NCBI GenBank assembly: GCA_033239125.1
Contig: BSWB01000006.1
Span: 114,436,242 to 114,500,241, forward strand
Direction of reading: 5' to 3'
DNA length: 64,000 nt
Source: Fagopyrum homotropicum
Lineage: Eukaryota; Streptophyta; Magnoliopsida; Caryophyllales; Polygonaceae
Shown: one piece after another, positions 47,704 through 58,818 of the stretch
Layout of the letters: the number at the start of each line of letters is the position of its first letter
Position numbering within the stretch: position 1 is the first letter of the stretch
Position numbers and translations under genes: made by a program
Notes under the pieces: model-generated
What the model was told of the DNA's origin: nothing
What the model saw: only the letters and a program-made list of their open reading frames with translations
Databases searched by the model: none

Positions 47704-48585
47704 TTACCTCTTCTTAGAAACTGCTAGCAATCTGTCACTGTTCTCTTATGAACGATCTAAAAAGGCTTCCAACTTAGATGACCCAACTAATTGTCTTCTT
47801 TTCCTCTTCATCAGACCCTTATCTTTATTACCCTTAGTTGCCGGTGGTGGTTCTGTAAATTGAATCGGCTCATCATTGACGTCTGCTTGAACTCTAGAGT
47901 AGCTAGAACCGCCACCTTCATTGACAGTGCCAACAAAATTATGAAAAAAAATCACCACCCTCACCGTCATCTTCACCTAAACCTAATTCCGCATTATCTA
48001 CAAGCGAGATAGGCTATGGTGTTACTTCACAAACTATTCCAACTGACATGGCTAGACGACCCGTAGCTACATTTCCAGAAAACAGTGAGGTTAACAACTC
48101 CTCATACTCCACATCCATCCCCTTGTTCTTATACTTCTTACATTTTGCATCTTCCTACAATACATTTAAAGCACATCAAGTTAAAAACAATTATTAAACA
48201 TCACAAATTAATATTTTTACAAGATGTAAGAAAGGAAACAAAAAGTTATAAATTACCTTTATCTTCCTATCCCACCATATATTGGAAGCCGTAACCATTC
48301 GAGTCTTTTCATCCTAACCTAGACCGGTCTCAGAATTCCTAAGCATATTCCAAGCCTTGTATTCCTTTTTCATTGCCTCGAATTTATTTGTACAGAAATT
48401 CTTAACTCCAGTCTTCCCAGTCTTACTAGTAAATGTAGCAATTATGTCCTTTCAATTGTAAGCTTGCTTGCTCCCGTTTTTCTTTTGATATTCAATTAAA
48501 ATTGACACTAGAAGTCTTACTAGTTCAAATGTCCAAAGAAAATTTGGACCCTAGACCGACTTTGTGAAACATTATTATCATCCAT
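47704..48585 (-). pseudogene. Harbinger second ORF, Myb/SANT-like protein, broken
   Basis: Starts MDDNNVSQSR at 48585. It contains a Myb_DNA-bind_3-like stretch (YQKKNGSKQAYNWKDI, then FEAMKKEYKAWNMLRNSETGLG, then DEKTRMVTASNIWWDRKIK), a GTAATT donor at about 48256 and an acceptor at about 48157. A second exon begins EDAKCKKYKNKGMDVEYEELLTSLFSGNVATG and has a Lys/Arg-rich tail. TAG at 48316-48314 replaces the Trp of GLGWD, and there are frame shifts near 48540 and 47950. In this superfamily the Myb-like partner helps the transposase bind DNA. This copy cannot encode it whole. Confidence 0.7.
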
Positions 48586-48889
48586 CTACACGCTAAAAAC
48601 AATATAATATGTTTAGTACAAACACAAGTATACCACACAATAAAAAATCATAAAAAATCAGTAAACATATGAAATTCTACACTACATGTAGTTCTACAAA
48701 CTCAGCATATATATATATATGAATAATCGAATATGAATTTGTAACACAATTCTCATCTAAATGACAGTAAATCACACTTAACAGTTCAGAATAAAATTGC
48801 ATCTCAAAATTTTTACTGTGGATAAAATTGCAATTCAGAATAACAATGATAGATCTATAAAAAATGCAGCTCATATCTATAACAACTTA

Positions 48890-49330
48890 CAACAATGATA
48901 TCTACACTTAAATTGCAGCTTAGTAAACATATGAAATTACAGCTCATAATTCTACACTACATTATTATCATCCATCTCTAACGGGAATCAACATCCATGA
49001 AATTGCAGCTTAGATTTTCACTAGAGTAAATCACACTTTTTAAAAGAAAAGTGGCTAAAACCGGAGTAAATCACACGTACAATTGCAGCTTGAAATTGCA
49101 GCTCAGAATAAAATTGCAATTTAGAATAAAAATACAGTTCAGAATAAAACTGGAGTAAATCACACTTAAAATTGCAGCTCAGATTACTGGAGTACATCAC
49201 ACAAAGCTCATAGTAACACTAAAGAAAAGTGGTCAAACATCCGTTAACACTTAAAATTGCAGCTCAGATTACTGGAGTACATCACACAATTAAATTGCAG
49301 CTCAGATTTTCAACACAATGAAGCTGCCAG
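48890..49330. repeat. Irregular minisatellite, AAATTGCAGCTCAGA unit
   Basis: At least ten spaced copies of AATTGCAGCT(C/T)AGA and of GGAGTA(A/C)ATCACAC in the right part of the Harbinger element. Non-coding. Confidence 0.65.
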
Positions 49331-49920
49331 ATCTACAAGTAAATTACAACAATGAAAAATCTGTAAAAATATAAGCAAATCAATGACAGAAAAAAGATAA
49401 GGACAATCTGTGAAGGTCGTTCTTCAATGACAGGTAAAAGAAACATTGGAAGGAATGACAAATTCACGAAGCTGTCGTTCTTCAATGACAAGAACGACAA
49501 ATTCACGAAGTTAATCGAGCCATCCATATTGACAGCCCAACGAAAGAAAAAAAGTAAACCACAAGCAATGAACAAGTACTTAAACCGATAGATCTGTGAA
49601 GGTCGTTCAGTGTCGCCTGCGTTCGTCGGTGTCGCCTGCCGCCGTATGACTCTCAAATTGATGAAGAAGTTGTTGTGTTGATGTGAGAGAGGGTTTCTTA
49701 TATACCTGGTTTTATTCGTAAATATTGTTAAAAGATAAGGACAATCTGGGTATTTTGTACAAAGAAACACTAGTGTAAGAGCAAAACCCTTGTTGTGAGG
49801 ACGGTTTCAAAAACACTCCAAGAATCACCAATCGCTAGTGTTTCTCAGAAGGCCAAACACCCGTTAAAATAAAAAACCCGCCCAAACACTAGTTCAAAAC
49901 TAGTGCCAAACACAGCCTTT

Positions 49921-50335
49921 GTTTATCATCTTGATATATAACAAATATCGCTAGTATTGCCACTTATTGCTATTTTGGTAATTTATTTATCACGAAGTTG
50001 GTGCATTTGACAACTTATTCGACCTCTAGATCCAACATGTGACATCACCTCGTATATCAAATAACTTACAAAACTGAACACTCTTGTAAGCCTAATGAGC
50101 ACTTTGAAGTCTTTAACATCCCGATTTATTAAGACAAATACAGCATTTGTTTCATTCCATGTACCGATTTTCCCTAATCATATGAGTTTACTCTCACAAT
50201 ACTATAAAATTTGTGGACTTTAAACAACATTTCTTGATCATAAAAATAAATTAAGGAGCACTTGACTAATACATTACATAACCACATGAGAATCAAACTC
50301 CTTTTAGTTTCAAACGCTCGAGTTAGACCTGAAAC
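49921..50335. other. Intergenic DNA, no gene seen
   Basis: Between the right end of the Harbinger element and the kelch pseudogene. No coding or structural signal was found. Confidence 0.5.
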
Positions 50336-51363
50336 CTAAAACCCTTTCAAAAGCAAAACCACATCTGATGGGTTTAGGACATACAACCTCAGCTGCGTCG
50401 TTCCAAGTATGGTCCCATAGCACCGGGTCATTGGAGCCACATGTCTCCAGATAGGTCTTTCATGATCCATAGCTAATGCTTCAACATCGGAGGTGGGTTT
50501 AATGTGACCGTAATCAGGACCCACAACACCACCAAGCACATATATCTCTCTTCCCAACCTAGTCATACCATATCCGATTTTTTGTTTAAACTCAAACAAT
50601 AATGAACTTACTAGTTTCTTCTTCTTGCCTGCCTATTTCACAATAATGCCATTTCTCATCACATGTAGCTCCTCATTTATCACCGCTGTTGGACCTTCAT
50701 GGAGCCATCCATGATCCTCAACATGCCAGTCTGACAAAGGTGTATGCAAAACCTGAACCATTGACAAACCCTTGTGCATAACATGCATACTTTCCCCCAT
50801 TACAACCCCTAAGCAAGAAGAGTTGTAAGTGTGAGGTAAATCTTGACTTGGTAACCACTGATCATTGCGGGGATCGTATACCTCTGCTTGTGTTGTTGAT
50901 TTCCGACTGCTAATAAAACCACCTGCAACAACAATCTTTTCACTTAAAACACAACATGCAAATATAGCTCTTGGGACCAGCATGGATGCAAAATTCCCGT
51001 CATGGTCACCGGTTAGAGGGTCAACGGCACCACTCCGTCCACCCAGTACAAACAGCTTTCCAGCAATGGAGACAACACCAAAATTAGAAAGGTGCCTTAT
51101 CCTTGATGGAAGGACAGGGATGGTAATCCAAAGATTGCCGATGGGATCATAGAGTTGCCACAAATTCTCTGGCTCATATGCACATACACATAAAAGTTCC
51201 TGCGACAAACCATTATCCTTCCGTGCTTTGAAAAGTTCATGGCTACGGAGTGCACCTCGCCAGGCATGAGATACTATCTCCAACTTAGGTAAAGGTGATA
51301 AGGAACAAAAGCAAGGCACCTCAAAGCGACAGCATCAGGTAGACCTTCAATAAGTCCAGACAT
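50336..51363 (-). pseudogene. F-box/kelch-repeat protein gene, inactivated
   Basis: The ATG at 51363 opens MSGLIEGLPDAVALRCLAFVP, an F-box of the plant kelch group (SKIP30/At1g16250-like). One base is missing near 51290, which leads to an early stop. In the next frame the text resumes (PKLEIVSHAWRGALRSHELFK) and runs through kelch repeats (LFVLGGRSG, KIVVAGGF, EVYDPRNDQW). About 18 residues normally found between GDHDGNFA and SMLVPRA are missing (about 50984). An in-frame TAG at 50635-50633 precedes the last repeat (IGYGMTRLGREIYVLGGVVGPD...TRCYGTILG), which then reads past the usual end. An acceptor (TTTGTTTCAG) at 51394 shows a retained 5'UTR intron, so this is not a processed copy. Intact relatives are substrate receptors of SCF ubiquitin ligases. 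Confidence 0.85.
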
Positions 51364-51591
51364 GATACGATAATATTTTCTTTTAGTTGATTCCTGAAAC
51401 AAAATCATTCAAATTATTAAACCAACAACAAAAAACAAGTATTCTGGATCACACATCATAGTCAATCCAACTACATCAACAAGATATGATCATATATTAT
51501 AAATATAATAAAGAAGCTGAAATACACGCTAGGTTGTTAACAATAGTGAAATATGACACCTCCATAGGTAGAATCAGGAAGGATATGACAA

Positions 51592-52708
51592 CATCTTTCG
51601 TTCGCGGGGAGAGTGGAGCTCATTACTTCGGTCATTCAAGGGATTGATAGCTTCTGGCTATCTATGTTACCAATGCCAAGTGTTGTTCTTGATAGATTGA
51701 CTCGGATCACACGTCAATTCTTATGGGCGAGACCTAGGGTTGCATGGGAAAGAGTTTGCAAACCGAAAAGCGAAGGAGGACTGGGCATTGTGGACATTAA
51801 AGCATGGAATATGGCATTTATGTGCAAGCATTTCTCTCACATATATGAGGATAGGGAAAGCCTTTGGATCAAGTGGATACACCATAGGTATCTCCAAGTA
51901 GCAGACTCAAATGATTGGACTCCTCATAGACGGGATTCAGGATTAATCAAGGCGATATTGCGAGGTAGAGATCTCATGAAGCAAGCTTTTAATGATGCAG
52001 TACCCATGGAGCATATACTGGAACAATTATCACCTGGTGGCAAGTTCAAAGTTATGGAAGCATACAACTTGATAAGGCGCCGGAATGATTGTGTATCTTG
52101 GCATGAAACTGTATGGGATAAGCGACTAACGCCAAGACATTCATGCATTGCCTGGATGGGGGTACTCCGAAGATTGCCTACACATGATAGGATGGGGTTT
52201 CTCCAAATTGATCCAACGTGTCATCTTTGTCATCGACATGAAGAAACGCATGACCACTTATTCTTTCGATGTCTATACTCTCGAGCAATATGGCGGGAGA
52301 TGCGTAGCGCCTTTCGTATGCCATCTGGATTGGGAACCATTGACCTTACGTTAAGATGGCTGAGGTCCAAGCAAAGAAGAAAGAATAGAAGGATTGCGTC
52401 AATGAAGTTTGTCCTGATTACGTCGATATATTATATATGGCATGCCAGAAATGCGATTATTTTCGATAATAATGCTATCCCACGAGATGTAATTATTAGA
52501 TTAATTAAGGTCCATGTATTCCGATTATTGCATGAGGCATACCCAGACTATGTTGGGGATATAGTCCGCCAAGTATAACTTGTTAAATTATAATGGAGTT
52601 ATGTAGCTCCTTATTGATAACCATATGATATGGTTATGTTTTGTAGCTGAAATCATGAATTCATGAGAGTAGGCATATTTCCACTTCTATGAATTACAAA
52701 TTAACTTG
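51592..52708 (+). mobile_element. 5'-truncated LINE (non-LTR retrotransposon) with 16-bp TSD
   Basis: 1,117 bp between perfect copies of AGGAAGGATATGACAA (51576-51591 and 52709-52724). It holds the C-terminal 321 codons of a LINE reverse transcriptase ORF (51613-52578): thumb-region text KPKSEGGLGIVDIKAWNMAFMCK, then a zf-RVT zinc finger CHLCHRHEETHDHLFFRC. It has no RNase H domain and no clear poly(A) tail. It lies opposite in strand to the kelch pseudogene, inside that gene's 5'UTR intron. Confidence 0.93.
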
Positions 52709-53390
52709 AGGAAGGATATGACAAGCCATCATGGTAACAAAAACACTAAGATATGGAACAACCAATTAAACTAATGTCGCCTCAAACAACTATTCCAAAA
52801 CCTAATTCTCTACATTCAATTAGAGTGAAATAATATTTTACGGTTTCTTTCCATCCACACACAGAACCAGAAATGAAAGTTTTCCTTTCCCCTCTCAATC
52901 ACACTTGCATTACATTAGCTCAACTATATCTTGCAATTACGATTGGTTTGCAAATATTATTCCTTAAATACTTGTGTCAATTATCATTATCAATAGCCTA
53001 GGATCACCAAGATGAGTGCATAACAACAAAACTCAGTTTATGCAAGATAAAATAAAATTGAAAAATGATCAGATCAGCACAGATCCCTTACGCAAAAGAC
53101 CAAAAAGATTGTACTAGCCCGAGAGCAAACCACTTTACAATAAAAACTATTGTCACACATTTCTCAATCTTTCTCGAATTAGAAGGCAAAGCACATCAAT
53201 ACACCATAAAATCTAAGACTTCCCCATACAGTACAACTTGCAATATCCTACATATTTGATACACAAAACCTGACTAGAAAATTCAAATTACGCGTACTAT
53301 GTAAAATTCACACGATCACAATCGGTAGAAGGCCAATCAGGTATTAAAACCTAAATTAAACTCAAATGTATTAAATCAGAAATAACACAC

Positions 53391-53500
53391 CTGAATCTTA
53401 TTCAATTTTGCGACACTGCTATCGAAAGATTCGAAGAAAGGGACAGACAACACTGAGAATCTACGATGTCTTCGTTGCCAATGAAACACGAGGTAGAGAA
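53391..53500 (-). other. Likely 5'UTR exon of the kelch pseudogene
   Basis: On the - strand a leader-like sequence ends AAGATTCAG|GTGTGTTATT at 53390, a fair donor. The acceptor at 51394 would complete a 2-kb 5'UTR intron that contains the LINE. The upstream limit is a guess. Confidence 0.45.
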
Positions 53501-55200
53501 GGAGAAGGGAGGGGGTTTTGGTTTGTTGGGTGGTAGAAGAGAGAGAAGGCAAAGGAAGATTAGAAGAAAACGCAACAACGGCAGTGCTTCAAGGCAACGA
53601 TCAATTTTCAGCCGTTGGATTAGTCGTTCATTTAGTGCATTTTGACCCTAGGATTGGGGCTTGGATATACTTGCACGCCAAGCGCCCAAACTACAATAAA
53701 TTTGATTTTTGCACCCTTTAGTTCTTATGAGTTTCATTTCTTATCCAATTCTTCGAAAACAATTTCATGTCAATTTTTTCCATTTTTATTTACGCCCACA
53801 ATTTATTACGAAACATCAAACCGAATGCACTACAAAGGTGGACCTCAATCGCACCAGTGGTCCACCTCCCACCCACATTGAGAGTCCGCCCGAGACATGT
53901 AAACCTTAGAAATTGCTTCCCATCAAATTATAATAATTACACTCCAACGCTCAATTTTGCCGTGTTTTGACATATGTGGTGCATTCTTATTGAGCCCTGG
54001 AGGCGAGCCTGGGATACACATTTCCATTGAACCTGGTAACCCCATATGTGGTGCGTCTAAAACCGAATTCAACGAATATAATTATGAGTGTTGAAGTAAC
54101 GTTCGAAATTTGCACGAAACATGAGTTAGGCCGCATTCTCTGTGCGTCTGAAGGTGTAGGCGTAATTCGTCCGAGAGTTATATGTTGGATGCAAGTGGAT
54201 ACAGATTCATATCGTATGGAAAATGGCGAAAGTTGTTTGCGTAAATGGTAATTTTATTAGTTTTTCTTATTAATTTAGGTTCAAATTGTTGTTTATTTAA
54301 AAATAGTAAAAATGGTTACAGAATAAAATAATTATGTATAAGATAGTCTTAAATTCTTTCTAAATATATATTTTAAAATAAAAAAGCAAACCAACTCTAA
54401 ACATATTTAAAAATAGTCTTTATCTTCTTTTCTTTATCTTTATTATATTTCTAATCAAAAGTATTAGTATCAATTGATGAATAGTATGTTGATTATTTAA
54501 TATATTGAGAGCTTATTCTCTTCCTTATACGAAAATAAATCCACCCTTTATATGTAAATTTCGTAAATAATGTGCAACAATTAGAAGTTCTTTTTAGATA
54601 AAAAAAAAAGTTGGGATTAGAATTACATTTGGCCACTTTTTACTTTTTCCCCGCCTTATATTCTATTTTTAAACCAAACTCTAATTTTTTTCTTAATGAA
54701 ATTGAAATCTATCCTTATAATTTTCATCTTTTGTGTTTTAACTCCATAAATAAAAAATTATTATTATTTAAAACAGAGAAAGTTGATTTTCATAATTATG
54801 TTCACAATAAATTATCAACAATCGTTGACAATACAATTATAATTGTCCATAAATATTAAAAGTAAAGAAAAAATAATAATTTTTTAATAGAAGTCAAGAA
54901 TCAAAATATAAAAATTAAAAATTAGATTTCTAATTTTAAAACTCAAATAGAACCGTTCCTACCAAATAATTTTTTTTTCCTCTAACAAAACAAATGAAAA
55001 CATACATTTTTATCAATTTTGAGTCATTAGCTAGAACATATGTAATTAAAAAGATCTCTTGCTATAAGCGTCCAATTCCATAACAAATTATACAATAATT
55101 TAATGAAACCAATCCGATACAACAAATATTACAAAAAAAACACTTCACCAAAAAAATATAGGGACGTGTTATATACACGATTTTAAATTCACTTGATACC
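53501..55200. other. Intergenic DNA, no gene seen
   Basis: Short frames at 53518-53909 and 54027-54251 have no recognisable domain. 54260-55180 is very AT-rich. No transposon ends were recognised. Confidence 0.5.
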
Positions 55201-55202
55201 GA

Positions 55203-55440
55203 ATATAAACGCTTTGCGGTGGCGCTCAAATAGATTTGAGCGTTTTGCGATGACGCTCAAATCTTAAAAAAATAAAAAGAGCAAAAATAAGAAAAAACAG
55301 GGTTTTAAGCGCCGGCGCATGGCGCTGGCGCCCAAAACCCTGTTTTTTTTAATTTTTGCTCCTTTTTTATTAAAGATTTGAGCGCTTTCCTACATTTGCA
55401 TTTTTTTTATTGAAGATTTGAGCGCCTTCGGAAGGCGCTG
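55203..55440. repeat. Strong inverted repeat with GCGCT-rich core
   Basis: The arms 55250-55318 and 55322-55390 are near-perfect reverse complements centred on about 55320. They share GCTCAAATCTT, AGCAAAAAT, CAGGGTTTT and a GCGCC core, and would form a hairpin of about 65 bp. Further GAGCG(C/T) and inverse copies at 55210-55260 and 55380-55500 form shorter nested inverted pairs. Confidence 0.75.
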
Positions 55441-55593
55441 GCGCTCAAATTTTTTATTTTTTTTTTTTACTTGTTGAGCGTCATCGGAATGCGTTTGTTT
55501 TTTACGCTAGTAAAACAAACCTCGAGCATTTAGCTTTTTCGAAAATAAAAAAAAAAAATAAATAAATAAAATACAAAATTCATATCGTTCCTT

Positions 55594-56156
55594 TTATATA
55601 ATAGACAACAAATCCCGAGCAAAGTTTGCAATGAAAACCATGAAAGCGAACAAAGCAAAGCCAAACTTTATAGCATGACCCTCTGATGAGTCTACGGAAG
55701 GACTTCCTTTGGATCCTGTGGATGTGGATGTGGATGTGGATGTGCTCCCTGCATTTGCATGTAAAATGAATTTGTTAAGTATGTATATTATCCCAACGAC
55801 GATGACATTCCGATGATTATCTTACCGGCGCCAGTGCAACGGCTGATGGAGGGGGTTTGGACCTTGCAAGCGGTGGGGAGCTGAAGAGCTTGTGTGCGAT
55901 TGATGTTTATCCCCAACGACGATGAATCTGATCCGCTGAGCACTTGGCACAAGCACTGTGGCTGTGAATTCACCACGCTTTCTAGCTGCGAGCAGCACCC
56001 TGACGACGGTTTCGATGAGTTCCCGGATATGTAGTCCAAGCACGGCGACATGCTTATTAAGACATTTGTACAGCTCGACGATGATTGCGCTGATGATCCC
56101 GTCCACATGGCTGCCATCAGAAATAGGGTAAGTGCTTGAATCCCTGTATTCGTCAT
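55594..56156 (-). CDS. GPI-anchored non-specific lipid-transfer protein (LTPG)
   Basis: Two exons (56156-55826 and 55748-55594; 77-nt GT-AG intron, phase 1) encode 161 aa. It starts MTNTGIQALTLFLMAAMW, a signal peptide ending near SSAQ. The eight-cysteine motif follows (C, C, CC, CLC, C, C), the fold that binds lipids in nsLTP/AAI proteins. Exon 2 adds a Ser/Thr stretch (STSTSTSTGSKGSPS) and a hydrophobic C-terminus (FGFALFAFMVFIANFA), as expected of a GPI-attachment signal, so the mature protein should sit on the outer face of the plasma membrane and move lipids for cuticle or wall. An upstream in-frame ATG at 56213 would add 19 residues before the signal peptide; I prefer 56156. The gene is intact. 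Confidence 0.9.
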
Positions 56157-56265
56157 TGCCCTGCACCTGTTTGATGAAATGCCTGTGAGAAGTAAAGGTT
56201 GGATCTTTGGCAATATGGGTCTTATTTTTCTTGTTGTTGTGGGATGAATGGAAGTTTATCTGTAA

Positions 56266-56273
56266 TTTATATA
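56266..56273 (-). promoter_or_regulatory. TATA box of the LTPG gene
   Basis: TATATAAA on the - strand, about 50 bases upstream of the first in-frame ATG and 110 upstream of the preferred one. Spacing suits a start site near 56238. Confidence 0.6.
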
Positions 56274-57045
56274 GGTAAACTGGAATAAGGACAAAACTAG
56301 TTTCATAGATTGACTACCAACCTTCTCCTACTCCTTTTTAACATATTTGAATTTGATTTAGTTAGATATAATTTTCCTGTGATTGTTCAAAGTATAAATT
56401 AAGTTGGTTATAGGTGTTCTTTGCCTGTGAATGATTGGGATTGTTTGAATTAGCTTAGGGCGTTGTTACTTGTGAATAATATAATGTAAAGCTTGGTGAA
56501 GTTTGATGAACTACCCTCTATGTTGAATTGTCGAAGTCTGCCTTTTGAAAAACAAGAAAGTCAACCCTTGAAATGCAAGAAAGTTAGAGAAACTGTGATG
56601 AGATATATCATGGAAAGCTCATTTGATAGAGAAATTATTAGTTTATTACCAGTGAAATGAAGAACAATACATTGGATCGCTATAAGTTCAATATTCTTGC
56701 TCATTTCTCACTGTGATCATAAAAGTGTCTCTGTATATGCTTCTTCTCTTCATTGATCATTATTACTAATTGGTTTTCTTGAACTTGTACTGGTTCAGAT
56801 TGATCTAATCAAGAACCAAAAATCGTGACAAACGAAGCAGTTGAGGCTTAATACAACCTCTCATAAGACAACTACAAGGATTTGATTCAAAAACTACACT
56901 TCAAGGTACAAAATCCGGGACAAGCTTTATTAAACATTAGTAAATTATACTCTCACACTCATACATATCCAGTTTACTTTCATGCCTATCCATAGACAAG
57001 CTTTATATTAAGCATATGCTACAGAACGATAAAATCTTTGCCATT
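56274..57045. other. Intergenic DNA, no gene seen
   Basis: Between the LTPG promoter and the 3' end of the first RIP gene. No coding signal. Confidence 0.5.
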
Positions 57046-58599
57046 TCACTTCATGATAGAATAGTGTGGCTCCTCTGAAAACCGATTCCATTCGGTAGTG
57101 ATTTTTACTCGACTACTGTCCACAAATGCAAAAATCCCAGACTTGGCCTTACCAAACTCTCCGCTCCCGAAACGATGTGTTGCTTTGGTCTTCACAAGTT
57201 GTTGACTTGGGAAAATACGTACGTAATCAGTCAAATCTGCATCAACCTCCACGTTCACATCCAGTGGCACTGCCGTTAGAGTCTTCGACAACGGAAGGGG
57301 TTCATAATGTTTTATCTCCACATTATCGTCCCACGTCCTCTCAAACAAGGTAACTCGATGATACTTGTTATTATACTGATACGAAATCTTAACGTGTCCG
57401 TATACATTTAGCTTGTCATTCCCTTGAAGTACCTTCACGGACCATCTCACCTGCCATGCCGACGGGAAGATTTTGCACTCTACTTCGATTCCATCAGATA
57501 TATCTTGCGTAACCCATCGGTTCTCGAAAATACTCCATTCTTTGTACCCAACGACAGACATAGGGTACTTATTTGGATCTGTTGACCATAGTGTATATAT
57601 TATACGGGCGAACTGACAGGCAGAAACAGCTCGTTTCTGGCTGTTGAAGGAGATATAATCTCCTTTACTCACGGACAGGTTCGCGTCTAATAGGCATTGC
57701 ACGCCCAACCCGTCCTCCACCCATAGACGGACCAGAAATTTCCCAGAGTAGCTGAGGTTTTTGATAGAGAACACCTCCATAAGTGGCTGCCCTTTCGGCA
57801 CTAAGCCGTTGTAATGATCAGTACTGGTAATGCTGGCAGAAACACCGAACCTCTGATCAGCCGGGGATACGACTGGCCCGAGTAAGAGACCCACGTAGGA
57901 AGCCGCTTGGAATGTGTTTGTTATCCTAGAGCTTAGAGGATGGTCCTCTGGAAGGCAGATATCCGGATTAACTTGAAGCATCCTCCGCGAGAGGTAGCCC
58001 CAACACTTGATCAATTTTGTAATCCACTCTACGATAATAGCTTCTCCATTGTTTTGTAACGGCCCAGCGAACATGTCAAACAAGTACTCGAATCTAGTTG
58101 CTTCACACAAGACCACGATTAAGACAACTAACCGAGATGCCCTATTAGTAGTATCAGAACTATCGTCTCTAGCCAGGAAGTTTACAGCATCTAGAACTCG
58201 TTGTTGGGAGATCTGCGTGTTGAGTATGCTTCCTCCCCTGATGGTTCCCAAATTATCGTAACTTCCGCTAAAGCCTAGGAAAGTGGAGTCCGGAATCAAG
58301 CGAGGAGTTGTGCCATCGTTCCTGCCGAACTCAAACCACCGACCGTGCTCCGACCGGTAACCGATGATGTAGACATTGTCACATCGAATCCATATAGTGA
58401 TGGTGTGATGGTTAGTTGATAGTACTAGCTCGATCCAGTTCAGCTCGGTTTGTACCCCATCGTACCGAGCTGGGAGGACGGAGCGTTGGTGGCAGTCTGT
58501 AGCTCCCGGCTGTTGTCTCAACAGTTGCCGGAGGCGTTTGATCAACTGCCTGTAATCACCCGTTTCAATGTTGAAGTCCATCCAGTGAAGTCTAGGCAT
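57046..58599 (-). CDS. RIP-domain protein (rRNA N-glycosidase fold) with long C-terminal domain
   Basis: 517 aa from ATG 58599. Residues 1-210 are a RIP domain. The five active-site positions known from ricin are matched: Tyr77 (VYIIGYR), Tyr114 (GSYDNL), Glu166 and Arg169 (CEATRFEY), and Trp200 (CWGYLS), with Glu-to-Trp spacing 34 as in ricin. RIPs remove one adenine from the sarcin-ricin loop of large-subunit rRNA. Residues 245-517 form a second domain without lectin QxW repeats; its MEVFSIK...LWVEDGLG pattern recalls DUF6598, found beside RIP domains in grasses, but this is tentative. There is no signal peptide, so it is probably cytosolic. A 145-nt intron (58754-58610, GTAAGC...TTGCAG) lies in the 5'UTR ten bases before the ATG; the open frame upstream of 58599 runs through it and is not coding. 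The gene looks intact. Confidence 0.88.
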   Translation of the reverse strand: MPRLHWMDFNIETGDYRQLIKRLRQLLRQQPGATDCHQRSVLPARYDGVQTELNWIELVLSTNHHTITIWIRCDNVYIIGYRSEHGRWFEFGRNDGTTPRLIPDSTFLGFSGSYDNLGTIRGGSILNTQISQQRVLDAVNFLARDDSSDTTNRASRLVVLIVVLCEATRFEYLFDMFAGPLQNNGEAIIVEWITKLIKCWGYLSRRMLQVNPDICLPEDHPLSSRITNTFQAASYVGLLLGPVVSPADQRFGVSASITSTDHYNGLVPKGQPLMEVFSIKNLSYSGKFLVRLWVEDGLGVQCLLDANLSVSKGDYISFNSQKRAVSACQFARIIYTLWSTDPNKYPMSVVGYKEWSIFENRWVTQDISDGIEVECKIFPSAWQVRWSVKVLQGNDKLNVYGHVKISYQYNNKYHRVTLFERTWDDNVEIKHYEPLPLSKTLTAVPLDVNVEVDADLTDYVRIFPSQQLVKTKATHRFGSGEFGKAKSGIFAFVDSSRVKITTEWNRFSEEPHYSIMK

Positions 58600-58813
58600 G
58601 ATCAACTCCCTGCAATTAGTTTTAGATGAAGCATTCCGGATCGACGTAACGATAAATCTAAAAGGAAAAATCAGCAAGACCATATAACAAGTATAAATAA
58701 CGAAGAGATTAAGATATAGAATAGTAACCCGATTAAGAAGGTAGCCAAGCTTACTAGCTTGATCTCTGCTTTGGTGCTTGGTTTGAGAAATAGAGGTAGG
58801 CAGTTTGATCAAC

Positions 58814-58818
58814 TTATA
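58814..58818 (-). promoter_or_regulatory. Candidate TATA box of the first RIP gene
   Basis: CTATAAGT on the - strand, about 60 bases upstream of the 5'UTR intron donor at 58754. Confidence 0.4.

Larger units (their letters stand above)
40734..49917 (-). mobile_element. PIF/Harbinger DNA transposon, decayed and invaded
   Basis: The left end GGGTATGTTTGACAC and the inverse of the right end, GGCTGTGTTTGGCAC, are imperfect terminal inverted repeats. They are flanked by TTT at 40731-40733 and 49918-49920. Both subterminal regions carry repeated CACTAGTG palindromes (40760-40860 and 49766-49900), likely transposase-binding sites. Inside are the two genes expected of the superfamily: a DDE_Tnp_4-type transposase and a Myb/SANT-like protein, both on -. 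A solo LTR pair (41433-44793) is inserted in the left part. The TTT duplication fits the 3-bp rule of PIF elements but is weak alone; the terminal match and gene content make the case. Confidence 0.8.

Noticed and set aside
49333..49770. Hydrophobic 145-codon frame on -
   Set aside because: It overlaps the Harbinger subterminal repeats and the minisatellite edge, with no family support; likely chance.
53518..53721. 67-codon frame on + near the kelch 5'UTR exon
   Set aside because: Unrecognised and overlapping the promoter side of the - strand pseudogene; no splice or start context to support it.
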